Assembly (NCBI GenBank): GCA_020809425.1
Contig: JAGGDC010000003.1
Coordinates: 392,756-456,755, forward strand
DNA: 64,000 nucleotides
Origin: Candidatus Synoicihabitans palmerolidicus
GTDB taxonomy: Bacteria; Verrucomicrobiota; Verrucomicrobiia; Opitutales; Opitutaceae
Reading direction: 5' to 3'
Below, one piece after another: positions 30,767 through 40,803 of the stretch (the first letter of the stretch is position 1; every line of letters begins with the position of its first letter). The notes below the pieces were generated by a model, which did not search any database, was not told the DNA's origin, and saw nothing but the letters and a program-made list of their open reading frames with translations. A program made the translations under genes and the position numbers.

Positions 30767-31669
30767 CTAAACCAACAACCCCACAACCACCCCTAACGCG
30801 GTCAGAGCTACATGCCGACCAGTCACTCCGAGCAAGGCGATCAACTCCTCCGCGTTCTGAGCCGCGCAGAGTCGGCGGTATTGCCTTGCCCCACTCACCA
30901 AGCAAAAGACCGCCAGCACCCCGCCCACCACCGGCGACCAGGTTCCCCGCGCGACCAACCATCCCACCGCCCCCACCATCAACAGGTGGTCTCCGGCAAA
31001 CTGCAGTTCCGCAAATGTCGGCCCCCAACGTACCGCAAGCGTGCGTTTACCCGCGACACGATCGGTCGCAATGTCTCGATAATTGTTAACTACCAGTATG
31101 TTGGTCGCCAACGCCCCGATACCTGCCCCGAGGATCCACGCGTCCGGCGTAACTTGCCCCGCCTGCACAAAGTAAGTGGCGGTCACCGCCACCAGACCGA
31201 AAAAGACAAATACGAACACGTCCCCCCACCCGTTGTAAGCCAGCGGATAAGGTCCCCCCGTGTACGCAATGCCGGAAAAAATCGAAGTCAGTCCCACCAC
31301 CAATAACGGCCACCCTCCAAACGGTAATAAACTTAGTCCGACGATAAAAGCCGCCCCAAACACGGCCGCTATGGCCCGTTTCATCGTGGCCGGAGCAATC
31401 ACCCCGGCCGCCACCGCCCGCCGTGGTCCCACGCGGTCCTTGGTATCCGCCCCCTTTACAAAATCAAAGCAATCGTTCGCATAGTTCGTCCCAATCTGGA
31501 TCAACAACGCAAAAGTCAGGCAGATCGCCGCCGCACCCAAATGCATCGTCCCATCATGCCAGGCCAGCGCCGTCGCCACCAGCACGGGGGCAATCGCTGC
31601 CGGCAAGGTTCGAGGTCGAGCCGCCTCCCACCAAATCCCGCGCCCCACCTCGGTCCGCCCTACCTTCAT
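30767..31669 (-). CDS. menA: 1,4-dihydroxy-2-naphthoate polyprenyltransferase
   Basis: UbiA-family membrane prenyltransferase that attaches the polyprenyl tail in menaquinone synthesis. The first Asp-rich motif is GTNYANDCFDFVKGAD, the second NNYRDIATDRVAGKRTL. About eight membrane helices, 300 residues. The N-terminal WWEAARPRTLPAAIAPV is typical of MenA. It implies a menaquinone-based respiratory chain. Intact. Confidence 0.93.
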   Translation of the reverse strand: MKVGRTEVGRGIWWEAARPRTLPAAIAPVLVATALAWHDGTMHLGAAAICLTFALLIQIGTNYANDCFDFVKGADTKDRVGPRRAVAAGVIAPATMKRAIAAVFGAAFIVGLSLLPFGGWPLLVVGLTSIFSGIAYTGGPYPLAYNGWGDVFVFVFFGLVAVTATYFVQAGQVTPDAWILGAGIGALATNILVVNNYRDIATDRVAGKRTLAVRWGPTFAELQFAGDHLLMVGAVGWLVARGTWSPVVGGVLAVFCLVSGARQYRRLCAAQNAEELIALLGVTGRHVALTALGVVVGLLV

Positions 31670-31698
31670 CGCACAATGATTTTTTGCCGCTTCCTAAA

Positions 31699-32328
31699 TT
31701 ACGCCAATCTACGCCGAAACAGTACGGCAACAATCGGTGGAAATCCCGCCAACGCCGCCATTAACAGCGCCCCGCGGACTCCCGATCCTAAAAAGATAGC
31801 CAATATCACGATTCCCGCCGCATAGGTCGCCAAGAATGCCGCCGCGTTTGGTAGCACAATATTGATGGCCCAGATGGCGAAAAATCCGATCATGCCTGCC
31901 TGCCTGCCCACCACGAGAAAGCTCAATCCCATGATGAAAAAGATCGGCGGAAAAAATGTGAGACGCTCTTCCATTCGAATCAACTGAATCGTCACGCCCG
32001 TCAAAAGTAAGGCAGCTTGAGTGCCAAGGACCAACTTGGAAAGCGAGACTCCTGGCGCCTGAACCCACACTTCAACCAGCGTCGGCACGGTGACCATCAC
32101 CGCCGTGCCTCCAGCCAACGCACGGGCCAAATCCATCCAATTGCGACGACGAACAAACTCCTCGTCCGCCCACAGACTCGAATCCCCCGGCATGCGGTCA
32201 CGATTCGCGCCTCCGTGCGTTTTGGGTTTTCTCCTCGCCGAACGCTCGAAATTTCCAAATCGCAGCCAACCCCGCGGGGTCCACAACAGTATCAAACCAA
32301 GCAAAAGAAGTAGGAGATCGCTAGTCAC
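31699..32328 (-). CDS. predicted inner-membrane protein, unknown function
   Basis: 209 residues. One N-terminal membrane helix (LLLLLLGLILLWTPRGW) is followed by a basic loop containing RRKPKTHGG, then about four or five further helices (for example LSKLVLGTQAALLLTGVTI and IFFIMGLSFLVVGRQ). No family motif recognised. It lies 29 bp upstream of menA on the same strand, so the two may be cotranscribed. Intact. Confidence 0.7.
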   Translation of the reverse strand: MTSDLLLLLLGLILLWTPRGWLRFGNFERSARRKPKTHGGANRDRMPGDSSLWADEEFVRRRNWMDLARALAGGTAVMVTVPTLVEVWVQAPGVSLSKLVLGTQAALLLTGVTIQLIRMEERLTFFPPIFFIMGLSFLVVGRQAGMIGFFAIWAINIVLPNAAAFLATYAAGIVILAIFLGSGVRGALLMAALAGFPPIVAVLFRRRLA

Positions 32329-32379
32329 AGGATTGAGAAGCTTGACACTCCAATCGGCTCACAGGCAACGGTCAAAGTC

Positions 32380-33148
32380 TCATCGTTCTTCTTCATCTCC
32401 AACCGGAAACGCCGATGAAGTCAATTTTTCCAGAAAATGAGCGATTCGTTGATCCACGACCGCTCTCATGGCCCGCGCATCGTCAATCGGTACGCGACAA
32501 GCCACGCCAGCGCCTCCTCCGGTCGCCCCAATTGCACCAAGAGTTCCCCTCTCAGTCGCCCCACATAATAGGGCACATCGCTGCACGATTCGGCTCGCAC
32601 CAACACCGCCAAAGCCCCTTCGCGATCCCGCCCCAGTCGCCACCTCATCATCACTTCCTCAAAGACCAGATTCACATCTCGAGGGTGGTGACGCTGAGCC
32701 TGTTCCAAATGGATCAATGCAGCTGCCAAAGGAGGCGTGCCCGCCAACTCCATTCCATTCCGCCTATTCTCGTGCCTCCACGCCGTCCCATCATAGCCGA
32801 TCATGCGTGCCCCATTGATCCAATAGCCAACCGGTCGTGGATCAACCCTGCCCACCCAGCCTAGATTTTGCCTCATCGCAACTTCATCTCGTCGACTCCA
32901 GTCGCCATAAGCGCGCACCCACCAGAGGTCAGCGACCAAAGACCGGAAGCCTCCTAAAATTGCCACCGCCACCCCGGGAGGCGATTCCACATTGTCGTTC
33001 AGATCGCCATTAGCGACCACGCCCCCCCCGCATTCACCCGGCCCGTGCTGCCGTTCAGGCTAGGCTCCAACTTTCCCACGCCCCAAAAGAGCAAGGCCAT
33101 CAGTCCCCACCCGATCCATGCCGTCGACCATGATACTTTATAATGCAC
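32380..33148 (-). pseudogene. membrane-anchored TPR-like protein, frameshifted
   Basis: Starts at GTG 33148, overlapping the end of the ABC permease by 11 bases. An N-terminal membrane helix (AWIGWGLMALLFWGVG) is followed by a helical repeat region (LVADLWWVRAYGDWSRRDE, GYWINGARMIGYDG, HLEQAQRHHPRDVNLVFEE) resembling tetratricopeptide proteins. Two shifts: one at a run of eight G (minus strand, near 33025) and one near 32495 before the last 40 residues. It is probably the last gene of the ABC exporter operon. No specific function. Confidence 0.6.
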
Positions 33149-33910
33149 GTCGTTTCAAAACCCATGTCGCTAGTCCCAAATAGATGATCGCGTATTCCAG
33201 CGCATATAGCACCAACCGCCCGAGTGACGCCACCCCTGCGCCTCCTTCGGCCTGCCAAGCCTCTCGACCAAACAACTGCAACTGCGGCACCGCCCTAACG
33301 ATTACCGATAACACCGCATTCTCCTCGATCGCGAGAAAGCGCAGCTGACCGGCGCCGCACCGCACAAGAGTGCGGCCATGACGACAAAAAACAAACTGCG
33401 TCCTAAACAAGCCAACCACGTCGTCCCGGCGACCACAACGAATTGTTTGGCGCTCAGGATCACCAAGAGCGTCACCAATTCGCGCCCATCCACTCGTTCG
33501 CCGGATATATCAGCAACACGCCCGCTATGCCTCCCGTAGACAGCGCTCCATAGGGCCTCTACGGTAGCCCAAACTCCTAGACTCTTGCCCAGCACCCACG
33601 TCGATTTCCTGGTCGGTCCGCTCAGGATCACCGCCGCCGAACCGTCTTCAAATTCTCGCGTAAATACCTGCGCGCTGCCCACGACCGCCATCAAAGTTGC
33701 CAACAAGCCCTGCATCCCGCTGCCAAAATTCATCAAAACCTCGGCCTGAGACCTTCCTAGGTTGAAATCACGCCAAACCCATCCGCCCCCCGTGGCCACA
33801 ACGGCGAGCGCCACCAGGAGCACCATCGACCTTTGTCGCCATAGCTCCTGCCACGTATTCGCCGCGATCAATCCCACCGTCCGGATAATCGGCAGAACGT
33901 TCACCGTCAC
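33138..33910 (-). pseudogene. ABC-2 type exporter permease, frameshifted
   Basis: Starts at GTG 33910, overlapping the ATPase stop in a GTGA junction. It begins VTVNVLPIIRTVGLIAANTW and resembles the membrane subunit of ABC-2 exporters, with about six hydrophobic segments. Frame breaks lie near 33545 and 33480, out and back around GGIAGVLLIYPANEW, and near 33350 before the last 90 residues. The C-terminal helix (YALEYAIIYLGLATWVLK) is clear. Its partners are the ATPase upstream and the TPR-like protein downstream. Confidence 0.7.
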
Positions 33911-34653
33911 GATGTCGCCGCCCCTCTCTCCATCATGGCGATACATACTTCGTCCAATGAACTCTGACCGTCCCTCAACAACTCCGACACCGTCTCCTCC
34001 ATCAATAACCGCCCGCGATGCATCAACCCCACGCGGTCGCAATGCCGCTCGATACCTCCCAGTAAATGGGACGTCAAAATCACCGTTTTACCATCCTCAC
34101 GCAAAGTCTCCAGTCGTGCCCACATCTGGCGCACGCCCAGCGGATCCACCCCTGCAAACGGCTCATCGAGGATCACCAACTGAGGATCCGTCATCAATGC
34201 CTGCGCCAACGCCAAGCGCTGTTTCATCCCCTTCGAGTAAGTGCCAACCCGCCGATTTCGTTCTGCCGGCCTGAGATGGACCTAGTCCAACAACTCCTCC
34301 GCTCGGGCTTCGGCATTCCGTTCAATCGCCCCAGCCATACCAAACCTTCCTTCCCCGTGAGATGCAGCTGTACCCCGCCGAGCTCTGGCATATATCCCGC
34401 CATCCGCCGCGCCGCCGCCCCTCCTGCTTCGCAGCCTGCCACCCGACAACTGCCCCGATCCGGCCTCGCCAAACCCAACGCGATCTTGAGCAGCGTGCTC
34501 TTCCCGGAACCATTCGCCCCCCCATAGGCCGAATATCACTCCGCGGGGGATCGCCAGATTGACCCGGTCCAACGCTCTTACTCGCAACCCATTGCCCCAA
34601 CCCGGATTAAAATCCTTGGTAACCTCCTCCATGACCAAGGCCAGCCCACTCAT
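33907..34653 (-). pseudogene. ABC-2 type exporter ATPase, disrupted
   Basis: The start and the C-terminal half share one frame, but the Walker A region (GANGSGKSTLLKIALG, near 34500-34550) lies in another, so there are at least two indels. An in-frame TAG (34282-34284) follows EELLD, where relatives continue without a break. The signature VGTYSKGMKQRLALAQAL and Walker B LVILDEPFAGVDPLG are intact after it. Belongs to the acyP-ATPase-permease-TPR gene string. Confidence 0.85.
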
Positions 34654-34656
34654 CGT

Positions 34657-34932
34657 TCAACGAATCCCAAAGCCCACAAAGGTCGACTCCCGACGACTCC
34701 GATCTCGCTCAATTTGCCGCACGTAGCCGTGCATCCGTTCGTGGATCGCCTCCACAAAATCCTCAATGTCCTGATCGCCACCTTCCACCTCGATCCGTAC
34801 GCGTCCATCCGTCAAATTTCGCACGAACCCGGTCACATCGTATTCCTGGGACACCTGAAAAACGTTGTAACGGAAACCAACTCCCTGCACGCGGCCGCTG
34901 AAATGAATGATCTCGTAGTTCGTCGCGGCCAT
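34657..34932 (-). CDS. acyP: acylphosphatase
   Basis: 91-residue enzyme hydrolysing acyl phosphates. The P-loop motif is HFSGRVQGVGFRYNV, with the catalytic Arg (GFR), and the catalytic Asn lies in GFVRNLTDGRVRIEVEG. The alpha-beta sandwich pattern is complete. Three bases upstream of the decayed ABC ATPase. Intact. Confidence 0.93.
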   Translation of the reverse strand: MAATNYEIIHFSGRVQGVGFRYNVFQVSQEYDVTGFVRNLTDGRVRIEVEGGDQDIEDFVEAIHERMHGYVRQIERDRSRRESTFVGFGIR

Positions 34933-35074
34933 GAATTTACAACTGCATCTACGACGTCCATTCCTTCGGCCTCAATCCGAAAAATATTCATGACCGGGCT
35001 ATTTTTAGGTTTTTCGTTGCATTTTGAGTATCCAGTTTCAAGTTGCTGTGAGGTCCGAGACCCACCCATCACGA

Positions 35075-35785
35075 ATGAGTAACTTTGATTCTAACAGCCC
35101 ATCTGACAACGAATGGGAAGAACGTGGCGAGCTGGCGTGGAATGAGTTCGATTGGGAACAATACCTCCGCGAACAGGATGACATGATCCACCGCTACATC
35201 GGCTTCTACGAAAAAGTCGCCGGGCGTACTGATCGCATCGACGAAGTCGCCCACCGCATGGGGTGGGATGAAGACAGCTGGAGCAGTGACACCGATTTCG
35301 AGCCGCCCTCCCCAAACTTGGGCGAAGTAGACGCCGAACCCGGTTCCTCCGCTGGTGAGAACGATGCCGAACCCTACACCCTGCATAAATATCCCGTTTT
35401 CATCGCGACCAAAGGCATCTTCCTGACACTCGTGAGAAGCTGGGAAAGAGCCGCTGATCGCAGCGACAACGTTCCCCAGCCGCAGGCCCTTGCCTTCCAT
35501 TCTGCTCTGCACCGAGCAGAACAACAGGCAATGTTCGCCATTTCAGCCCTCGATTTCGGCGACTATGCCATGGCCATCAGCCTGCTGAAACGTGCCATGC
35601 GCGAGCTCAATACCTGTTTCGCGCTGCTTGGAGCCAACGAAGCCCCCAGCCGGGCCTTGGCCCCCTTGGCCCAATACCGTAAAAACGCCACGCTTCGACT
35701 CTTCGACCTGCGCGAAATCTGGTTGCGAGTCATGAATGAGTGCCGCGAAGAGCTCGAACGGCCTTCCGACGAAGAAGACGACTAA
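35075..35785 (+). CDS. acidic soluble protein of unknown function
   Basis: About 236 residues, very acidic. The N-terminal half is rich in Asp/Glu/Trp (EWEERGELAWNEFDWEQYL) and has a low-complexity linker (EPPSPNLGEVDAEPGSS). The C-terminal half is helical, with a possible repeat (SALHRAEQQAMFAISALDFG, SLLKRAMRELNTCFALLG). No catalytic motif or membrane segment. I use ATG 35075 and not the longer frame from 35024. Possibly lineage-specific. A strong hairpin follows at 35831. Confidence 0.65.
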   Translation: MSNFDSNSPSDNEWEERGELAWNEFDWEQYLREQDDMIHRYIGFYEKVAGRTDRIDEVAHRMGWDEDSWSSDTDFEPPSPNLGEVDAEPGSSAGENDAEPYTLHKYPVFIATKGIFLTLVRSWERAADRSDNVPQPQALAFHSALHRAEQQAMFAISALDFGDYAMAISLLKRAMRELNTCFALLGANEAPSRALAPLAQYRKNATLRLFDLREIWLRVMNECREELERPSDEEDD

Positions 35786-35830
35786 TTCCTTCATTACTTT
35801 CGAGCCCACCCCAGTCCGACCCAAAACGGA

Positions 35831-35863
35831 ACAGGCCGAGGATTCATTGAGTCCTCGGCCTGT
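35831..35863. terminator. 12-bp stem terminator after the acidic protein
   Basis: ACAGGCCGAGGA and its exact complement are separated by nine bases and followed by TTC; A residues precede it on the other side. Long perfect stem, weak T tract; it may act in both directions, since the tRNA gene converges on it. Confidence 0.65.
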
Positions 35864-35949
35864 TTCATGTCCCGATTACGGGCTCGAAATACAACATCAG
35901 CGAGGTCCGCAGGTGCCGTTATCATCGCTCCCGGAACCAAAGGAACTGC

Positions 35950-36041
35950 TGGCGGAGAGAGGGGGATTCGAACCCCCGGAAGGCTTTTACACCTTCAGCG
36001 CTTTAGCAAAGCGCCGCTATCGTCCACTCAGCCATCTCTCC
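35950..36041 (-). tRNA. tRNA-Ser (anticodon GCT)
   Basis: Class II tRNA with a long variable arm. Acceptor GGAGAGA pairs with TCTCTCC; the anticodon stem GCGCT/AGCGC encloses loop TTGCTAA, giving anticodon GCT for AGC/AGU codons. The variable arm AAGG..CCTT and T-arm GGGGGTTCGAATCCCCC are complete. The 3' CCA is encoded (35950-35952). Confidence 0.95.
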
Positions 36042-36156
36042 GGAGCAGGTCGGGGAAGGCAAATCTTACAGCTCCAAAGTGCAAGGCGAATTCTACCTTA
36101 TCTTATCAATACCTCACGTTTGGGGCCGATATCGCTGTCCGGCTCGCCCTTGGAAT

Positions 36157-36720
36157 CTAGACCGGCCCCTTCCGCTCCGCCGTCTCATTCCCCTTTCCCT
36201 CCGCGCCTTCCGCGGTGACCTTCGGTCCGCCCACCAACACGGAAAGATGCTCTTGCACGGCAATGAAAAATTCCGGGTCCAATTCCCCCACCGCCACCTC
36301 ATAGAGGCCTTTGGTCCCCCGATGCTGATAAATGTCCTTGGTGCCGTCCTCCGTACGTCCCTTTGGTTTGATCAACCGTTTCCGCTCCAACATCAACGCG
36401 AGAAACTGCACCAAACGTCCATCGTCCACCGATAGCTCCGCCGAAGGGTCGGCCAACGTTAAAAATAAATTCTCGGCCGTCCGCTTCATTTCCCGCTCCG
36501 GATTCTCGCCCGCGACCTTCGCCTTATAATCGTGCACCCACCGACACGCGACCCGCCCCGGAGTCTCGAAATTTGGCTCCGCCTCCTCACGCACATCAAT
36601 CCGCACGATCTCTTCGTCACTGGCCTGCCGCACCAAATGACTCACCACACGTTCATCCTCGATAAATGGCTCGTCTGTCACAAAACAACGGGGCGACATC
36701 GGGGGCAGATTCATTTCCAT
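36157..36720 (-). CDS. conserved-looking protein of unknown function
   Basis: 187 residues. The N-terminal segment contains SPRCFVTDEPFIEDERVVS, followed by ACRWVHDYKAKV, with Cys residues that could hold a metal. The middle is helical (AENLFLTLADPSAELSVDD, LVQFLALMLERKRLIKPKG), and the end is low-complexity and charged. No known domain recognised. Divergent from the phosphatase at 36786 with a 65-bp gap. Intact. Confidence 0.65.
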   Translation of the reverse strand: MEMNLPPMSPRCFVTDEPFIEDERVVSHLVRQASDEEIVRIDVREEAEPNFETPGRVACRWVHDYKAKVAGENPEREMKRTAENLFLTLADPSAELSVDDGRLVQFLALMLERKRLIKPKGRTEDGTKDIYQHRGTKGLYEVAVGELDPEFFIAVQEHLSVLVGGPKVTAEGAEGKGNETAERKGPV

Positions 36721-36785
36721 GGAGTTCTTGTCTAGACCGCCCGATTCCCGATGCTAGCAAATTCCCGCTTCCTCTTCCCTCCCGC

Positions 36786-37445
36786 ATGAACGGACGCATC
36801 ATTGCCATCGGCGACATTCACGGTTGCCACGAAGAATTTCTCGCGCTGCTTACTCGCCTCGCGCCGACTTCTGACGACCAAATCATTATCCTCGGTGACC
36901 TCCTTAATCGGGGTCCCGACAGCCTCCGCGTGCTCGATATCGCACGTGAAGTAAAAGCGCTCACCCTGATGGGAAACCATGAGCTTCGTTTGCTCGAACA
37001 CCGGCGCTCCAACTTTACGACCAAACTCAAAGAAACCGACGTCGCCACCCTGGCTCTGCTACGGCCCCACGACTGGGATTGGCTGGAATCGCTTCCTTTC
37101 ACCCACTATCTGCCGGAAATAAACACCGTGTTCGCCCACGGCGGTTTCCTCCCCGGAACCCCTTGGACCAAACAACCCGTCGAGGTCGTCACTTGTATTC
37201 AGGTCGTCGACCGCGAGGGTCACGCCCGCAAACGAGCCGAGTGCCCCGAGGGCGTCCTGTGGGCCGACCTCTGGAGCGGCCCGCCATTTGTCGTCTACGG
37301 CCACATCCCGCGTCCCGATATTTATAAACTGAAGTGGTCCGCTGGAATCGATACGGCCTGTGTCATGGGGGGACTGCTCACCGCTTACATCCTCCCTGAT
37401 CGCCGTTTTGTGCAGGTGCGGGCCAAAAGGCGTTACTTCCTCTGA
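36786..37445 (+). CDS. PPP-family metallophosphatase
   Basis: About 219 residues of the serine/threonine phosphatase or ApaH-like class. Metal-site motifs: AIGDIHGCHEEF (GDxHG), ILGDLLNRGPDS (GDxxDRG-type, with Asn in place of Asp), LMGNHELRLLE (GNHE), FAHGGFLPG and VYGHIPRP. The substrate could be a phosphoprotein or a dinucleoside tetraphosphate; the sequence does not decide. ATG 36786 starts the conserved core. Intact. Confidence 0.88.
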   Translation: MNGRIIAIGDIHGCHEEFLALLTRLAPTSDDQIIILGDLLNRGPDSLRVLDIAREVKALTLMGNHELRLLEHRRSNFTTKLKETDVATLALLRPHDWDWLESLPFTHYLPEINTVFAHGGFLPGTPWTKQPVEVVTCIQVVDREGHARKRAECPEGVLWADLWSGPPFVVYGHIPRPDIYKLKWSAGIDTACVMGGLLTAYILPDRRFVQVRAKRRYFL

Positions 37446-37501
37446 TCACCACCAACGTTTTCCTCCTCTGTCTCTTTGCTCCTTCGCTAACTGTTTGACC
37501 C

Positions 37502-38056
37502 ATGCCAGAATCGACCGTCCCCGGCGCCCTCCTGCTCTGCCTCGATATGCAGGCCCTCTTTCTCAATGCGATCGAATCCCGCGATCGCCTCATCCGTCGC
37601 TGTCAACTCGCCCTCCACGCCGCCCAAGGCCTCGGCATGACCGTCGCATTCACGGAGCAGGTGCCCTCCAAACTCGGACCAACCATCGATTCGATCCGCG
37701 CAATTGTTCCCGAGGCTGGGACCTTTCCTAAGACCACCTTCTCCGCCCTCGCCGATGACTCCATTGCCGGGTTCATCGCTCACCAGGACATCGAACATCT
37801 CATCATCTGCGGTATCGAAACCCCCATTTGCGTCTACCAGACTGCTCTGGACGCCCTCAATCGCGATATCGCCGTAACCGTGCTCAGTGACGTCATCGGC
37901 GCTCGGTGCCCGACCGACGCCGCGGTCGTCACCAGCGCCCTCTCGCGCCACGGCGCTCATGTCTTGCCTCTCGAGTCCATTTTTTACGCCTTACTCCACG
38001 ACGCCGACCACCCGTTCTTCAAATCGTTCACTCAATTGGTTAAAATCCATGGCTGA
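37502..38056 (+). CDS. isochorismatase-family cysteine hydrolase
   Basis: 184 residues with the catalytic triad of the family: Asp in LLLCLDMQALF, Lys in FPKTTFSAL, Cys in CGIETPICVYQTAL. These are nicotinamidase-like or ureidohydrolase-like amidases; the exact substrate is unknown. It overlaps the YhaM-like gene by 8 bp, so they are coupled. Intact. Confidence 0.88.
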   Translation: MPESTVPGALLLCLDMQALFLNAIESRDRLIRRCQLALHAAQGLGMTVAFTEQVPSKLGPTIDSIRAIVPEAGTFPKTTFSALADDSIAGFIAHQDIEHLIICGIETPICVYQTALDALNRDIAVTVLSDVIGARCPTDAAVVTSALSRHGAHVLPLESIFYALLHDADHPFFKSFTQLVKIHG

Positions 38057-39035
38057 TTCCCCTCCACTCACCGTCGCCGACCTCAAAGCCCTCGCCGGCG
38101 GTCTACCCTTCACTACCGTCCTGCTCCTTCGGAAAGCCACGGTCAAAAAGGCCTCCAACGGGAATCCGTTTCTGTCTCTCGAATTTGGCGACCGAGGAGG
38201 TAGTTTCACTGCCAACCTCTGGAGCGATCATCCTCAATATGATGTCGTGCAATCCCGTGGCGAAGGCGTCGCTCTGCGCCTCACCGGCCGCACCGACCAC
38301 TACCAAGGTCGCTTCTCACCGAAATTGGGTGAAATTGAATTGCTCGATGAAGCCGAACTCGAAGCCAGTGGCGCCCTGGCCGCTTTGGTTGAGGTTCCGC
38401 CCGAAGACCCGCAGGAGATGTGGCGTGAATGCGAAACCTACATCGATCACATCACTCACGACGAATTACGCATGACCGTGCGCGGCGTGTTCGAAGAAAT
38501 CGGTCCGCAATTTCGCACCTCTCCGGCGGCCACGTCCATGCACCATGCCTATCGTCATGGCCTGCTGGAACACACGCTCCACATGGCTCGTGTCGCCAAA
38601 GCCATTCTTACGCTCTATGCCGAAGTGGATGCCGATCTCGCGATGGCGGGAATCCTCGTGCACGACACGGGCAAAGTGACTGAATACGAGGGCGCGTTGG
38701 GCTCAACACGTTCGCGCAAGGGCATTCTCCAAGGGCACGTGGTCCTGGGCTATGCCATTGTCCGTAAAGCGGGGCTTCGTGCCAAACTCGACCCGGATCG
38801 GCTCGAACGGCTCGAACACATCGTGCTCAGCCATCAAGGCGAACCCGCGTGGGGCGCTGCCGCCTGGGCTGCCACGCCCGAAGCCGTGCTCGTCTCCATG
38901 ATCGACAACCTCGACGCCCGCATGGGCATGGTGCAACGCGCTCTCCGCACCACCTCTCCCACCGAGCAATTCAGTGAACGTCTCATGGGGCTCAATACCA
39001 CCCTCCTTACCGAGCCGCTTCCTCCGCCCGAATAA
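38049..39035 (+). CDS. YhaM-like 3'-5' exonuclease (OB-fold plus HD domain)
   Basis: 328 residues from ATG 38049. The N-terminal OB-fold nucleic-acid-binding domain covers about residues 1-95 (FTTVLLLRKATVKKASNGNP). The HD metal domain covers about residues 145-290 (HHAYRHGLLEHTLHMARV, ILVHDTGKVTEYE, LSHQG). This order is that of YhaM and CMP-binding-factor 1 nucleases, which trim RNA ends and degrade DNA. Intact. Confidence 0.88.
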   Translation: MADSPPLTVADLKALAGGLPFTTVLLLRKATVKKASNGNPFLSLEFGDRGGSFTANLWSDHPQYDVVQSRGEGVALRLTGRTDHYQGRFSPKLGEIELLDEAELEASGALAALVEVPPEDPQEMWRECETYIDHITHDELRMTVRGVFEEIGPQFRTSPAATSMHHAYRHGLLEHTLHMARVAKAILTLYAEVDADLAMAGILVHDTGKVTEYEGALGSTRSRKGILQGHVVLGYAIVRKAGLRAKLDPDRLERLEHIVLSHQGEPAWGAAAWAATPEAVLVSMIDNLDARMGMVQRALRTTSPTEQFSERLMGLNTTLLTEPLPPPE

Positions 39036-39100
39036 AGAACGTCCCTACTGCGGTGGCGACCTTGCATTCGTCGCCCCCCCCCGGCACGCCCTCGGCCCGG

Positions 39101-39493
39101 TCATTTCCACCGTATGGTCATGATGGTACAGGCCTCGGCCACGGTCCATTCATGGTAGATTCCACCGCCCCAGATCGCATAGTCGCCGTGGCGCCGTAGC
39201 ACCACTTCGTGCACGCCTTCCGCCAAACTCGGATCGCAAGAAAACTTCAGGCGGAACTCCCCTGTTTCACTCACCAGCACCGAAAGCGTTCGCCCTTCAT
39301 TGACGGGTTTATTTCGGCCGCGACCATCTCCGATCAGATGTGCCATCCACTTTATACAGGGTCCCGTCGTGTCCTTTGCATCCGGCACAAACCGTAACCC
39401 CGAGCCCTCCTCGGTCTCCGGCGAAAACCCGACGACCCACCCGCTGCCACGAGTCTCCAAATCTCCAAGATTTCCCGTTTCGATTTCCATCAA
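39101..39493 (-). CDS. small cupin-like protein
   Basis: 130 residues of mostly beta structure. The C-terminal part [19 protein letters not shown] with the following MTIRW is the typical end of a single-domain cupin. It has one candidate metal His but not the full cupin metal set. It overlaps the pilC stop by 4 bp, so it was translated with the pilus motor genes, yet it is undamaged. Function unknown. Confidence 0.6.
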   Translation of the reverse strand: MMEIETGNLGDLETRGSGWVVGFSPETEEGSGLRFVPDAKDTTGPCIKWMAHLIGDGRGRNKPVNEGRTLSVLVSETGEFRLKFSCDPSLAEGVHEVVLRRHGDYAIWGGGIYHEWTVAEACTIMTIRWK

Positions 39494-40757
39494 CTCAAGG
39501 TCTGCACGATTCTCACCAAAGGCAAAAACAGCGCGATCACCACTGTCCCCACAATCAACGCCATCAGCACAATCATCACCGGTTCCAGCATCGAAGTCAG
39601 CGCAGCCACCGCATTATCGACTTCCTCATCATAGGTATCGGCCACTCGTCCGAGCATTTCGGTCAGCTTTCCCGTTTCCTCGCCAACTTCGACCATACTG
39701 GCGACCATATCAGGAAATACGCCCGTTTGGGCCAGCGGATGTGCCCCCCCCCCTCGCCCGCGCGTACCCGTGTCTGCACCGCATCGACCGCCTCCGCCAC
39801 ATACACATTGCCCGCAGTGTCACGGGTGATTTGCAACGCATCGAGAATCTGTACACCAGAGGACAAAAGCGTGCCCAAAGTACGCGTAAATCGCGCCACC
39901 GCCAACTTCAGCACCAAATCCCCCAACACCGGCGTCGCCAATGCTAACCGATCCCCCAATCGCATCCCTTGCTTCGTTCGCAGCGCCCAGCGTCCGCCCC
40001 CCACCACCGCCCCCACCCCCAACACGGTGATACCAATATTGTCCTGCACCAGTTGACTGAACGCCAACACGCCGTGGGTCAGCGCCGGCAATGGCTTACC
40101 TTTCAACAGATTCGCAAAAATGCTCTCAAAGCGTGGCACCACAAATACGATCAACGCGGCCACCACCCCCACCGCGATTAGTATGCTGATCAACGGATAC
40201 GTCATCGCCGCTTTCACCTTCCCTCGAATCTTCTGCGCCTTTTCCCAAAACTCCGCCAGGCGTTCGAGCACCACATCCAAAGCGCCGCCCGCCTCGCCGG
40301 CTTTCACCATATTGAGATACAATCGATCAAAATGACGCGGGTGTGCCACTAGGCCATCCGACAAACTCCCGCCCGTTCGGATCGTTTCCGCGATCGCCGT
40401 CAACGCATCCCGGAACGGCCCCGGCTTTTGTTGGCGCTCCAATACTTCCATGCTCCGCAACAAAGGCATCCCGGCCTTCACCAGTGTCGCCAACTGCCGC
40501 GTAAACTGCATGCGCATTGTCGGAGAGCTCGGCGCCATGCCGGGCAGACCGAGCGACCGCCCTGTTCTGCGTCGCGATGCCGCCCCGTTTTTGGCTTCCG
40601 GGCTCTGCTCTCGTTTTTCTTCAACCTCGAGACGGGTCGGATAAAGCCCCTGCGCCTTCAGCTCCGCCGTAACCTGCTGCGCGCTGCCTCCGATCAGCGT
40701 CCCCTTCTTTTCCCGACCGGAGGTCGCATCAATGGCATGGTAGGCAAAGGTCGGCAT
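39490..40757 (-). pseudogene. pilC: type IV pilus / T2SS inner-membrane protein PilC/GspF, frameshifted
   Basis: Polytopic platform protein that links the assembly ATPase to the pseudopilus or pilus. It starts MPTFAYHAIDATSGREKKGT. Two GspF domains are visible (FTRQLATLVKAGMPLLRSM and FTRTLGTLLSSGVQILDAL), each followed by helices. One shift near a run of C residues at about 39755 separates the last 80 residues ([18 protein letters not shown]). The other motor genes are also broken, so the system is lost. Confidence 0.9.
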
Positions 40758-40803
40758 GGCGGGAAAGATATGAGGTGTAGTATAGCACTTCTTCGGCCGA
40801 AGT

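Noticed and set aside
35953..36041. tRNA-Leu
   Set aside because: The long variable arm allows Ser or Leu, but the anticodon loop TTGCTAA reads GCT, which is Ser.
39050..39085. Hairpin GGCGAC/GTCGCC between the YhaM-like gene and the cupin-like gene
   Set aside because: Short stem followed by a C run and no T run; not convincing as a terminator.
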